Below are positions 47,013 to 58,052 of a DNA stretch of 64,000 nt, piece by piece. This stretch comes from Euglena gracilis. Its lineage: Eukaryota; Euglenida; Euglenophyceae; Euglenales. The DNA lies in assembly GCA_039621445.1 (NCBI GenBank), contig CP154954.1, forward strand, positions 11,774,716 through 11,838,715, read 5' to 3'. A program made the position numbers and the translations under genes. Below the pieces are notes generated by a model that worked only from the letters and a program-made list of their open reading frames with translations, had not been told where the DNA came from and ran no database searches. Numbering within the stretch: the first letter of the stretch is position 1; the number at the start of each line of letters is the position of its first letter.

Positions 47013-49433
47013 AAAGCCCTGCCGACTCGGACGGCCAACTGGCGGTGATGGGATTGCAAAAGCTTCAGCAGCCCCAGGCCACTGTGCAAATGTGGCTCCT
47101 CACATGGCTCCAATAGCTCCTTGGTTCATTCCGAATTTGATGTTCTAGACAAAACAATTTACCGGAGGTTGAGAAAGGTATGTCAACATAAAATAATCAT
47201 GATTCAGAAAAAAAAATACAATGACACTTGTGTTGTTCTCATACATTTTTTTGGCCTTCTGGGCTCTGTTGTCACACAACGGGCCAGACTTTTTACTCTT
47301 TTGTCACAATATTTTGAATATTCGTTAAATTCAATTACTTTGACTTTTTTAATGTCTTCAGCCACATCGTAAACCTGTGTCCACATTCCAGAGAATTTCT
47401 TAAACTGGACCCCCCCCCCCCCGCCTGGGTCCAGCGAGCCAGGCGCCAGCCCGGGGGGGGGGGGGCGGCCGGACGGACCCACCCTACCCCCCCCAGGGTC
47501 CACGACTAAAAAAAAGCCCTGGCACCACCGCGTGCACCGCATGGTGCCACAGGTGCACTATGTGCCACACCCCATGCCACTATCATCTTCAACCACCGCA
47601 ACTGGCAAAAAAAATGGCTAAAAAGGGTTCAAAATTGAAATATTGTTAAAAATGAAAAACAGCCGCCTCAAAGTGACCAACAGTGGCATGGAAAAAAAAA
47701 TGGTTCAAATGGGAAACGACACCAAATAAAGCAAAAAAAAACAAAAATTGGCAACAAGTAGCGGAAAATGAAACAAGGAGGTTACAGGCGGCGAAAGGTG
47801 GCCAAAATGAAGGGGAAAAAATCCAAGGAACGTTGGAAAAACTTCCCACGTGGTGCACACGCTGCGCCACGCGGTGCACGTGGTGTGGCAGCATCCCCCC
47901 TGGTCGTAACCTCACCTTTGGGGATCTAAAGAATCGGCCGTGGCCCGGCAACGGTCTGCCCTGGTCGGGCCGACTCGGCCAATGGCGCTGCAAACAGCTT
48001 AACCCCAACGACCACAACAACTGAACTTCAGAAATGAAATTTCCAGGGGAAAAAAAAAGGACAACAAACTGGAAAAAAATTGCTGATTGTTGGCCTGAGT
48101 TTTCTGGAAATAAGTCTCTGGTAAAAGCATTTGACGATGGCGTGTGGCAAAAAACACGGTTGCGGAGCCTGCATACTATTTTGTCCTATATTTCCCATAT
48201 TTCCCATATTTCCTATATTTCCTATGTTTCCCACAGTTGTGTGCAATCCATTGCAACCATAAAAAGCATGCCTCGTCCAGGGAAGGTCGATACCACCCCA
48301 ACCATCGGCTAAGCACGGCAATCGCCTGCACGCCGTCCGAGCCGCTCTGGAGCCCGTCCACTCAACCCGCAAATCGGCGCCGCAGGGCAGCGACAGAGAG
48401 GACAGCATTTTGTGGAGAGTGCGGCTTGCCTGGGAAAAGGTAGGGGTGGGGGCGGATGGAACGCTGCACATGCCGTCCAAGTCTGGGATGCGAGAGTTGT
48501 CCCCCGTTGCGTTTGCTCGGCTACAGCAGACCAAGGGGCAAGCTTCAGGACAACGAGGTAGACTCAATGGTCTGAGGGGGGCCAATGAGCCACCCAGGTG
48601 AAAATGCCCCCAAAAAAACGCTTTGTTATAGGCCAGCAGCCAGGTGGAGGGGGTAATCAAAAAAAAAACTAATGACGAAACAACTGAACCAGGGCGTTGC
48701 TTAAAGACCCCCAGGGGTGGGCGGCGGTACAGCTCAGATGCTGGAAGATTTGGGCTGGCTGGCTGACCTCACGCCCATAGGGGTCCTGGGCTGGAGCTGG
48801 GCCAAACCTGGACTGGAGCTGAACCGGGAACTAAAAAAAACAACACGAAATCACAAAAAAAGTGTCCAAAAAACTGCCAATTATGCAAAAAAAAATCGAA
48901 TTTTTGACCCCAAAAATGTCCTGGACAACTTTTTCCGACCCATTTTTGCCCACTTTTGGTCCAAAGCGAAAAATCCATTACCGTCCACCCGCCCTTTGGG
49001 CGACTGGGAATAAATAAATCTCGTTGACGGGGGAGGGGGTCCGGGGCTGGGAAAAGGCTGCTGGCTGGCTGGGGGGGCTTAGGCGGCCTAACTCGCACTT
49101 AGCTTTGAAAGTGACTGTAAATTTGCGCCAACGCGCAAATCCAAAAAAAATTCTGTTTTCGAACACCGAGGCCTGAGACTCAAAACAGTCTGAAAATAGT
49201 GTCTCCCTGCACCCCAAAGCCTGGGGACGAAAGCAACGACGTGGAACTCCACGGTCTACGGGCACAGCTCTCCCGGGTCCCAGTGTGCATGAACACAAAG
49301 CAGCGGGTGATGAAACGAGGGGACTCCATTGCGCATTTGCACAGTGGCACAAGGATTTGTTTCATTACAAAAAATAAAATGCTTTGCGCTTTGGCGCAAA
49401 TTTTTTACTTTTTTGTAATTCAACATGTGGGTG
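47013..49433. other. No recognised gene
   Basis: At 47125-47178 a short frame ends at GAGAAAG|GTATGT, which would suit a 5' splice site, but nothing else supports an exon. A minus-strand AT-rich frame at about 47210-47400 is also unidentified. C- and G-runs lie at 47410-47465. Words built on GTGCACCGCATGGTGCC occur at 47520-47575 and 47850-47900. A TATTTCCCA tandem repeat is at 48186-48233. Confidence 0.45.
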
Positions 49434-49612
49434 AGAGAGAGAGAGAGAGAGAGAGGAGTTACGTTGTTGAACATACACCCAGAATGAAAACAAAGTGGAA
49501 TACAGAATAATTATAAAAATAGTTGTAAAATTGGTACAAAACCCAACAAGGGTGTTTGGCTTGGAGGCTTGGAATTCGAATGGTAATAAATGCACCTTAG
49601 CTGTCTGCAAAA
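49434..49612. repeat. (GA)n plus dispersed repeat X, third copy
   Basis: A short GA run is followed by GGAGTTACGTTGTTGAACAT and the rest of repeat X, diverged a little from 46858-47012. Confidence 0.9.
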
Positions 49613-51185
49613 GTCCTCGCGCGTGTGCGCAGTGTATAACTGTTGCGCTTGAGCACAATATCCATAACCATTGCCTTCCATGCCTGGCAGTGTGGGGCCT
49701 GACGTTGCTCACCAGACGTTGGGACAAGACCCTGGACTTGCCCTCAATCCCCCCAACCCCTCCACGTGGGTGGATCCCGCTGTACCGGCAGGGATGACAG
49801 CTCCCTGACACGCCATGTTTCAAACTTTTCACAAAGTGTGTGTAGAGTCCACCCCCTGGACACCTCAGCAGGCAACCCTTCACGGACATATCGCAGAGCA
49901 TTAAAAAAAAAAAGCAACAAAAGGGCCAAAATTCACTGTGTCGGGGAACACAGTCAAGGCATCAAAAACGAAGGAGACACGGCGGGGTTTTTGGCCCTGT
50001 TTTGGGAAAACTCACGTTTCCTGGAGTTCAAACCCAGGGTTTCGAACTGTTTTTAATTTGGTGCACAGGCCAAAAAAAACCACCAAAATTCGACCTGTTC
50101 CTGGGTACCAACATCGGCAAATGATGCACGTGCCCGGGTCCCCGCGGAACCAGAGGGTCAAAAGGGTGGGTTACACCGCCGGGTTTTTTTAAAAAAATTG
50201 CAACGTTGCGCTTACACACCAAAATCAAAACCTTAGGCCGCCTAGGTTTACCCCCTCCCCGCCCCACCTGTGCCAAACGCCTGCGGGCGTTTCCCCTCCG
50301 ACCCTTTCCATTCTCCCCCCCATGCTTCAAAGCCCGGCACCTCTCCCTCCAAGCCCCACAGCAAAAAAAGGGGTCACCCAGGGATGGATGGGAAGCCTTG
50401 AGGGGGGGGGGGGTCGGACCCCCACTCCTACCTCGAAACTGAGTGAGGGGGGGCCGAAAATTTTTCGATTTCATAGACGGGCAAAGGGCCGGAAATCGGG
50501 TCGAAATCGGTCAAAAATCCTGATTTTTCTTTGAAAATTGATCCAAAAATGCTCATTTTTGAAATTTTTTGAACTTTTTTTGGAGGAAAACACCAACACG
50601 TCAAAAAATGGGCAATATGTCCAAAAGTCAGCAAAAGGTGTGTGTTTGCTCATTTTCTGGCGCGCAGCGCCGGAAGAAATTTTTTTCCTGTTTTTGGCAC
50701 CTGTCAAGGAGGGGGTCCGGACCCCCCCCCCTACCACCTACCTCAACACCGAAGGGCTTCCCATCCACCCCACCTCAGGTCGCGCGCAACTGCACCTGAA
50801 TGCTGGCGTCCCTTCCGAGGAACCTTTGGCGCGCCTTGGGGGACATCCCCCGTCTTTGGCTTTGGAAGACAGAGGAGGGCGAGGGAACGCTGTTTGGCGA
50901 GGTTTGGGCAGTCGCTGGGGGGGCAGCATGGGTTTATTTTTCGAGTCGCGGGCCGGTGTCGCAAACCCGAGAGGGACAAGCCGCCGACGGGGTAAAAAAA
51001 AAGTGTCCGTCAGCAGCAGTGTGCTGGGGTACAAACCGTGAGAGACCGCTGCCGACGGGACGACTAAAAGCAAGTGGTCGGCCGGGGTTTCAAACCCGAG
51101 AAATGGAGTCAGACAGACACGTTCAAAGTTCGCGTTCAGTCAAAATCGGCCAAGACCCTTAAGTGCCACTTTGGCCGTCTAAGTG
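49613..51185. other. No recognised gene
   Basis: A minus-strand frame at about 49750-49885 (REGLPAEVSRGWTLHTLC) looks protein-like but is unidentified and partly overlaps a poly-T tract. 50400-50760 has G-runs and C-runs. The remainder is unremarkable. Confidence 0.4.
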
Positions 51186-51240
51186 AAATAGATATGCATA
51201 TACATATATATAGACACATGCAAATGTAGATATGTTTATG
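51186..51240. repeat. AT-rich TATA microsatellite
   Basis: Alternating TATGCATATACATATATATA-type sequence. A similar tract is at 53640-53760. Confidence 0.85.
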
Positions 51241-51260
51241 CGGCAGCCATTGGCTCATTG

Positions 51261-51268
51261 GCTATACG
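51261..51268. repeat. hAT-type target-site duplication, left copy
   Basis: GCTATACG precedes the element. GCTATACG/CTATACGC follows it at 52126-52134. Because the element ends are C and G, the exact 8 bp cannot be placed to the base. Confidence 0.75.
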
Positions 51269-52126
51269 CAGGATCCTCACATGTCCGTGCTGGCCGAGGC
51301 CAAAATGTATCCGTGATTTTCCGTGATTTTCCTGTTCAAAAGCCACATTCCATTCTGCATCGAAGCCATGTTTGGGCAGTTGTGGCAGCAGATTGTTTCT
51401 CCAAATTACAGTCCTGGAGATCCTCCAGGGCCTCGACAACAGCTGAAGCCAATTCATACCCAAGTTTGGCCCTTTGCAACCCAACTGAACCATGCTTCAA
51501 CCTAGATCTTCCCTTGCATACCCAACAAAATGTTTATGGTCGCATGCCCAGAACTGTCAATACATTCATCAGTTCCTATCCACACTGGATATGAAAATAA
51601 AAAAATGTACAGGAGGGGGGGGAAACCTTTTGTCCTTGAATTTTTTTCTTGATTGCCCCAAAATGGGTTGCAAAACCCTGTCAGCGGACCGATGTCACGA
51701 TTGACCCTTCTGGATGCAGCCTGGGCAGAAAGGGAAGGTCATTTTCTGAATAAGCAAAAACCCACACGCCCTCGATTTGTGTGTATTTCTGGAGAACATC
51801 GCTGATGCTTTCGTGGTCCAATTTTGTGACCGGGAGACCAGAATGGAGGAAAGCGGCCACAAAAGAATCTGTGATTGTCTGAATGAGGCTTTGCTCTCGT
51901 GATTGTCTGTTTGGAAAAGCAGAGAATGTGCAAAACATCCCATCAAAAATGCATCTGCACGAAGAAAGCACATTCCAAAAAGACCCAAAAAAATTTCCGA
52001 ACCCTCCGCCTCATCCGTAAATTTCCGTGAATTTCCGTGATTTCCGTGAAAATGGCCTGCCGCCCATTTCCGTGAACCTCCGTGAATTTCCGTGAATTTC
52101 CTTTTCAGGACGTGTGAGGATCCCTG
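51269..52126. mobile_element. hAT-like transposon, non-autonomous
   Basis: The left end is CAGGATCCTCACATGTCC. The right end read on the other strand is CAGGGATCCTCACACGTCC, so the terminal inverted repeats agree at all but two positions. About 8 bp (CTATACG plus one base) is duplicated outside. Both the CAGGG-type ends and 8 bp duplications are hallmarks of hAT elements. Subterminal TCCGTGATTTTCCGTG repeats lie at 51309-51335 and a longer series of CCGTGAATTTCCGTG at 52014-52100. The 858 bp interior has no full transposase but contains a minus-strand fragment resembling hAT/CGGBP1-type proteins. Confidence 0.85.
51681..51971 (-). pseudogene. hAT/CGGBP1-like protein fragment inside the transposon
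   Basis: The frame encodes DSFVAAFLHSGLPVTKLDH followed by ESISDVLQKYTQ. This fits the pattern fl-x-aF-x-x-x-x-iPl-x-K-l-x-x-p-x-x-x-x-L-x-KYt known from hAT transposase-linked regions and the CGG-repeat-binding protein 1 family derived from them. About 50 residues match; the rest of a transposase (catalytic core, dimerisation domain) is missing. The start codon is uncertain; the sequence may begin within a spliced gene. It lies wholly inside the element at 51269-52126, which supports the assignment. Confidence 0.5.
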
Positions 52127-53250
52127 CTATACGCCCCATCCAGGGGGGGGGGGTCATATTACCAATCCAGGGGGTCGCATAAAAATTTGGGTGATTGACG
52201 GAACAGGGTTAGGGTTAGGAGTTAGGCCGAACTTTAGGCCTAACTGATAGAGAAGCGTTAGGTGTACAAGTTAGGCCAAAAGTGATTTAGCAGGATTCCT
52301 GCCCCTAACCCTGCTCCATTAATAACGCAAAAAAATTTTGACCCCTGAAATGTTTACACACCGCATAATTTGAGCCCCATAATTTGGGGGCGTTTGAAGT
52401 TGGCTCCTGCTGGGAACCTGCACCCCAAAGAGCCACCCAATTAGGCCAATACACATGGGGGGACCCTCGCTCGGCGTCTTCGGCGCCTCGCTCATGTCCC
52501 CCCACGTTTGTTTTTTAACCCTAGTTGGGCGGCTGTTTGGGTTTGCTGAGTACCCAATAGAGGCTACCCCCCCCCCCAATGACGGGGCAGTGCTCTTTGA
52601 GTGGGCAGTGCCCAAGTAACGGGGCAGGGGGCAGGCCGAAAAAGATGGTTCCAACGGGGCACCCTCAGTTTTTTGTTTTTTTTTTGGTCCAAGAGGTTAA
52701 CGACGACGAAAATATTGCGCAACACTTGCCTGCCGCGAGTGCTTCACAGCAGGTTTTGGGGGGGAGGGACAGAAGAGACGGATGGTGCAAGCGGAATCAG
52801 GGATGGGTCGAAATCATATTCAAGGTCTCGGATCTCAGGTTTGGAACACTCGTCGTTCTTCCCATGATGATGGGCAGTGCCCAAATAACGGGGCAGGGGG
52901 AAGGTCAAAAAGATGATGCCAGTAACGGGGCACCCCACCCTGTTATTTGGGGGGTTTAGCTTATCAACGATGAGCAGGACAGGATCAACTGTTTGCAGTA
53001 GAACCTTAACCCGAAACCTATTCCCTCAAATACCTCATGAAATCGTTCTTCTGATCATTTTTTGCAGTTTTGTGAAGCGATAAATGAGGTGGTAACCTGG
53101 AGGAGGCGCCCCTTCAATCGTGACCTGGCGACTGAAGATCAGGTTAGGGGCCTCCTTGGAGGACCGGAGAGAAGCCTCCCTGGAGCCTGGTTACCTGGAG
53201 CCTCCAGGGAGCCTCCTCAGAGCCTTCAAAATGGCAGGTAACCATTTTTG
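52127..53250. repeat. Repeat-rich stretch: TTAGGG-like and GGGGCA repeats
   Basis: At 52207-52300 GGGTTAGGGTTAGG leads into TTAGGCC repeats including the palindrome TTTAGGCCTAA. At 52590-52640 and 52868-52945 the phrase GGGCAGTGCCCAA then TAACGGGGCAGGGGG appears twice, the second followed by ACGGGGCACCCCACCC. At 53140-53220 CCTGGAG/CCTCC words recur in both orientations. No gene. Confidence 0.6.
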
Positions 53251-53964
53251 CGGTAGACCCCCCGGACTGGGCTAAATTATTTTTTTACTTGGAAGAGTCC
53301 CCTCCATGAAGAAATGGGGGAGGGGGGTGGATGGGTGGGTCCAGGCCGGGCAGGGGGGGACCAGGAGGTTCAAGTTTTCGGGAAATGCCCTTAAATGGCC
53401 CGATTTTTGGCGGGTCCCCTTGGGGCGGGTGGCCAACCCGGGCCTTGAGAAGAAGCCTGTTTTGGACCCGCACAACCTCATGGCGCGATTCCGACCCACC
53501 GCTAGGGACTGCCCCTCAGAGGTTCGTTTTTGATACAGTTCGCCCAGGATCTGCCCACATCTTGATTTGGCCAACTCTTGGGGTTCTGGGTACTAAAATT
53601 CCTCCTCTGGCCAGACCTCTTTCTAGATGAACAGGCGCTCCCATATCTATACCCATATTTATACAATATGAACATACACACACATATACATACATACATA
53701 CACACGCACCTAAATATATAGTATATATATGTATATATGTTTACATGTATGGCAGCCAATGTGTGTATGTACAAATGGCAGCCATTGGTTATACGACCCC
53801 CAGGGGTCAGAGCACAATTTAAAGCCGAACTTGACAGGGCTAAGTTTGTTCCATTGGGAGAGGGAGGACATTATGGGTCCCGCATTCCTGGGGAGGGGGT
53901 CGCCCCCCCCCAGGCGCTGGGGGTATAAACCAGACTGAGTTGCTCCCAAAATGCACTAAGGTAT
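53251..53964. other. No recognised gene; AT microsatellite and flank repeat
   Basis: A TACATA/TATATG microsatellite is at 53640-53760. GGCAGCCATTGG then TTATACG at 53778-53800 resembles the flank of the hAT element (51243-51268), so the transposon jumped into a member of a dispersed repeat. No gene. Confidence 0.5.
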
Positions 53965-54122
53965 ATCAAGGTCCCGTGCGCGGCGTACTGGGTTGGGTAC
54001 ATCACGTGGGACTTCTTGCGGGCCATGATGACCAGGGACTACAGGTAGAAGTTCAGCAGCCGGAACACTGTGATGGTCAGGACCACACACCCGAATTCAT
54101 TTGGCGGCGAGGTGAGGGGTGG
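53965..54122 (-). pseudogene. MGST3: Microsomal glutathione S-transferase 3 (MAPEG) exon, with one stop
   Basis: MGST3 proteins are small membrane enzymes of the MAPEG family that conjugate glutathione or reduce lipid peroxides in the endoplasmic reticulum. The exon follows an acceptor CTCTGCAG and reads NEFGCVVLT then a hydrophobic first membrane segment and MARKKSHVMYPTQYA. This aligns without gaps to the family's conserved E-Y-G-F-V-x-L-T ... ARKKYKVxYPxxY block near the N-terminus. One TAG codon interrupts the membrane segment after NFYL (about 54034-54036). The start codon would be in an upstream exon. I could not find the following exons (FNCxQRxHQN block) at lower coordinates, nor a clear 5' splice site. 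It is therefore a pseudogene fragment, or a real exon with a sequence error or recoded TAG. Confidence 0.7.
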
Positions 54123-57100
54123 CTGCAGAGGGTGTGTGAATGCTGGGTTTGCCCGTTTTTATTTTGGTTCACCAGAGTTCTTTGAAGCCCAGCTCAGGTT
54201 TAGCCGCGTCCGGTGCGTGGTGTCAAAACATTGGGCTTTTTAAATATTAACGGAAGGAATTCATCTGCTCTTTCATAAGTTGTATTTTTGGGTGTTGTGT
54301 TGTTGTGTTGTCATTGAAGTAACCATGTCAATTCTGTAACTATATCAGTTCTGCATCATTTAGGGGAAAAAATAATCTATTTGTGAAAAAAGTGCAAGCG
54401 CGGTGTGAGAGGTGTCACCATCGCTTTGGCTCAAAGCTGCCGTCGTGAGAAAAATTCAACTGCAATCAAAAAGAGTTCTAAATCAAAAAGGGGGATTGAT
54501 GTCGGAGGCCCTGGGAAATTTGCAGGACAATTGCCTCTTACTGTGGTGAAACAAAAACTGTGAAACCTTGCGTAAATTGCTGACATTGTCGGAAATCGTA
54601 ATAATGCATTGCCCCTGGAGTTTCACGTAATCGAAATGCAGAAGTCAAATAAAAATCTGAGGGACACAGGAAAAGGCAACGACAGAGTTGGGAAATTGCA
54701 GATCAGTGGTGTGGATGATTGAGGAATGATACCACATTGTGCTAAACAGAGGCTTTCACGCCAGTCCCGCGCTGCCAAGCTGGGTTTCGTGTGGTCGACC
54801 CACCCAACCCTACAGATTCTCGTTAAGAGTTGCTGGGCTAGGGCTGAAAATTTAGGCCAACGAGCAGGGTGAGGGTGCTGGAGGGGGAGGAGCCAAAACA
54901 ACAGCAAAAACACAGGAAAGGAAAAAAGGGCGACCAAGCACTGTTTCAAGAAAGAGTAAGCAGCAACACCAAACCCCCCTCCCACAAACCCCTCAAAGTC
55001 ACATTGTGATTAACAAGTTTTGACCACCTTTTCAAAAGACTTCAGGCGCTTTGCATCAAAAAAAAATTGATGCAAAGCGCTTTTTGGCTGGCCCAGCAAC
55101 AACAAAGCTGTCAGCTGGCTGAGCTAGCATTGTTGCAGCGGCGCAGTTTGGGCAGGCTGTAGCAGCCCCTCTTCGCGGGGAGGAGTCTACCCTGGATGCC
55201 GCTGTCGCCAAGTATCGTGAAAGAAGTTTGGCCCAAGAAATAAAATCCCATCCAAAAGTCAAATCGGGTGTTTCTTCAAACCATATTGGGGTCTTAATTG
55301 GGGGGTTTCTTTTTTAAGGTTTCAGCTGGGAAAAAAAGCCTTGCAAATAGGTCCAAAACAAACAGGATGTTGCAATGCAAAAATCATCCGGGAAAAAAAA
55401 TGGCAAATTTGACACAAGAAAAAAATAAAAAGGCCAGAATGTCACCCATTTTGGGATTTTAAAAAGTAAAAATAAAAAAAATAAAAAAAAAAAATAAAAA
55501 ATAAAAGGAAAAGAAAAAAAAAACAAAAAACAGAAAAAAAAAAGTTTCATTGGGGGTTGCTTTGGAGCTTTTTCTGAAATTCACAGGCGATCTTATTTGG
55601 GGGGGGGGGTGGATTTGGGTTGGGGTCGGCACAAATGAGTGAACACTGACTCAGCTGAATTCTGTGTCATCAGCAATGAGGGGGCCAGGCTAGGGGCCAG
55701 TGCCGGCCAGAGTTGGCTGCCCCAGCAACCTGAGGCATGCGCTGCACATGGGGTGGCCTTTCGAAGGTTTGGGGGTGAGGCAAGGGACGAGGCCAACAAG
55801 GGAAAGCGACAGGGCACGAAACGTTGTCAACACCCGGCCCCCTCAAAATGCATAACTTCAACTCGCAGTTTTAAATCTATTTGTATTTTTGGTGATTTGT
55901 GTTTTGCTGCCGTCTACTTTGATGAAAACATTATCACAAAGAAAATTGCTGGGGGAACACCATGTTATGCACAAACCACCCCAGTCAGCAAGCATGCCAA
56001 GGTTTTCAATTGGTAGGCCACAGGAACAGAAACATGCAACCATCTAAGCAATGCAAAGGGTTTCAATTGGAGAGGCCACAGAAATCAGTTATGGAAAGCC
56101 CGGGGGGGGGGACGAAACAAAAATGGAAAAATCATCCGTGGTTTGCAGCTCCCTGGCAGGGAAAACGGGTTGCCCCGGGGCCAATGGGGGCCGCCACAGT
56201 GGCAGCCGGTGTGGCGGCAAAGGGGTCACGTGGGGCATCACAGAGACAGCGACGGCTCCGGGTGGGCAGGGCAGATGGGCACGCCCTGACGCCGGGCACC
56301 CGGGGCCAAGCAGACTGGAAGTTGGCCAACCCCCCCTCCCCGGCGCCTCCCACCAGAGGTGTGGACGCAACCCACCGCAGGTACTCGTATTCCAGTTTCC
56401 GGTGGAATGCACAACGTTGGGGTCCATGTAACGCCCGACACACTGGCCGACCCAGGGGTGGGGGGGGGCTGGTTTTTCAGAGTGACCGAGTGACTGACTC
56501 GGTTTTCTGGCCCAGACCCCTGAAGAGGACCATTTTCGGAGGGCTGGAGGACCACAATAATCGGGTCGAAAATGCCCCCCCCCCGTCGGCAACATCACCC
56601 TTGTCGGGGTCTGCGATTCCCCATCCCCACCCACGTCGCAGAAGCACCGAGAAACGTTTTTTGAGGAAATGGAGACATGACTTTTTGGGGAAATGTGTGA
56701 TTTTTGGAGGGTTTTTTCCCAAAATTTGACCTCCGAATTTTTCTCTGGGTGATTTTTTGGGGAAATTGCTCTTCCGTGTGAAAATTTTTCCAGAGATTCA
56801 CCTCTCGAGATGTGGAATGACAATCTCTCCAGCATTCACTGCCTTTTAGAGTTGTAAAATGACTGATTGCCAAAGGTTCGATCTCACTTTTTACATTCAT
56901 GCAAAAAATTCTGGGCAATAGTGAAACTTGCACATCCGTCGTTGCTTTTGCAGTGCCAATCCTGGTCAGCCAAAAAAGATGCCGTGGATGAGAGGGGGGT
57001 GTGCAAGACATCAAGCCAACAGGGTGGCTGAGGCTTTTGTACAGTGAAAGGGGGTAAGGCACCTCATGGCACACAGCCCCCGGGGCACTCGCACTCGCCC

Positions 57101-58052
57101 CCAAGGAAGATCGGTGGCAGGAGGCACCAGAAGCCACAAAAACTGTTGGAAATTTTCAAACAGAAATATTTGTGTATAAAATATTACCAAATGTAGACTA
57201 CAAGAAAAAAAATCATTCAAAAATGAATTAGCCTGTCATATGTCATATTTTCTTATCGTATTAAAATGAATGTGGTATAAAAAAAAATCAAATTATATAA
57301 ATCAAAAAAAAAGTTAAACAGACTTTAAGCCGAAGGGGTGATCAGGTAACCGACGGTTTATTTTAAGCTTCTGGAAAAAAATAAGGGTTACGGCGAGAGT
57401 TCAAGTGAGTATTAATCAGATGGTAGACAAAAATTACGGCAAAAAAGAATATCGTAAAATAGTCTCGGAAAATTTTGAACCTGAAAAAAAAATGGGTTTT
57501 TGCAACAAAAAAAAATTAATCAACCGTTTTTTGTCAAGCCCCCCTGTTTTTTCATTGCGGCACTGAACAAAATCCGGCTATTTTGCCTCAAAAATGCCAC
57601 AAAAGGTAAATCTTTGCCAAAATAGATATTTTTTGTTATTTTCGGGCCATTTTCAACCATTTTCCATCCATTTTTTTGTCACTTTGGGCTGAAACTTCAT
57701 GCCAGAGGGTGAAACTGGTTAGAAAGAATACTAAAAATAACTACTAAAACTACACTGTTATGGTGAAATTATGGTATTTGACCAAAATTTTTGATTTCCA
57801 CAATTCCCCCCCCCAATTTTGCCCACCCTGTAAGATTTAGGCATTTAGTCTGTAAACTTTCCTGTTTTCACCGCATCCCTGAACCTCAAAGCTCAAAGTG
57901 ACACATGGCTGGGTCTTCAAGCAGAAAAAGAATATCATGGCTTACAGATTTTGTCCAGCTCATTAAGAAAAGCTCACCGAGCAACAGATGTACGCAACAT
58001 CACATTATATGATACAAATCGATTAATTTCCTGTGTTTTCTTAATGAAATGG
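54123..58052. other. Non-coding or unrecognised stretch
   Basis: No gene recognised. 55440-55545 is A-rich and 57220-57560 is AT-rich. 55280-55300 and 55590-55610 have TCTTAATTGGGGGG and TCTTATTTGGGGGG words like those of families C and E. GC-rich 56150-56470 is open in several frames but its translations are unfamiliar. The end nearest 58052 would contain the 3' untranslated region of the SEC14-like gene. Confidence 0.45.

Noticed and set aside
47210-47400. Minus-strand frame with KKFSGMWTQVYDVAEDIKK as an exon
   Set aside because: It reads plausibly but the plus strand is also open, no splice sites support it and I recognise no family.
49750-49885. Minus-strand frame with REGLPAEVSRGWTLHTLC as an exon
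   Set aside because: No acceptor precedes it, the start lies in a poly-T tract and no family is recognised.
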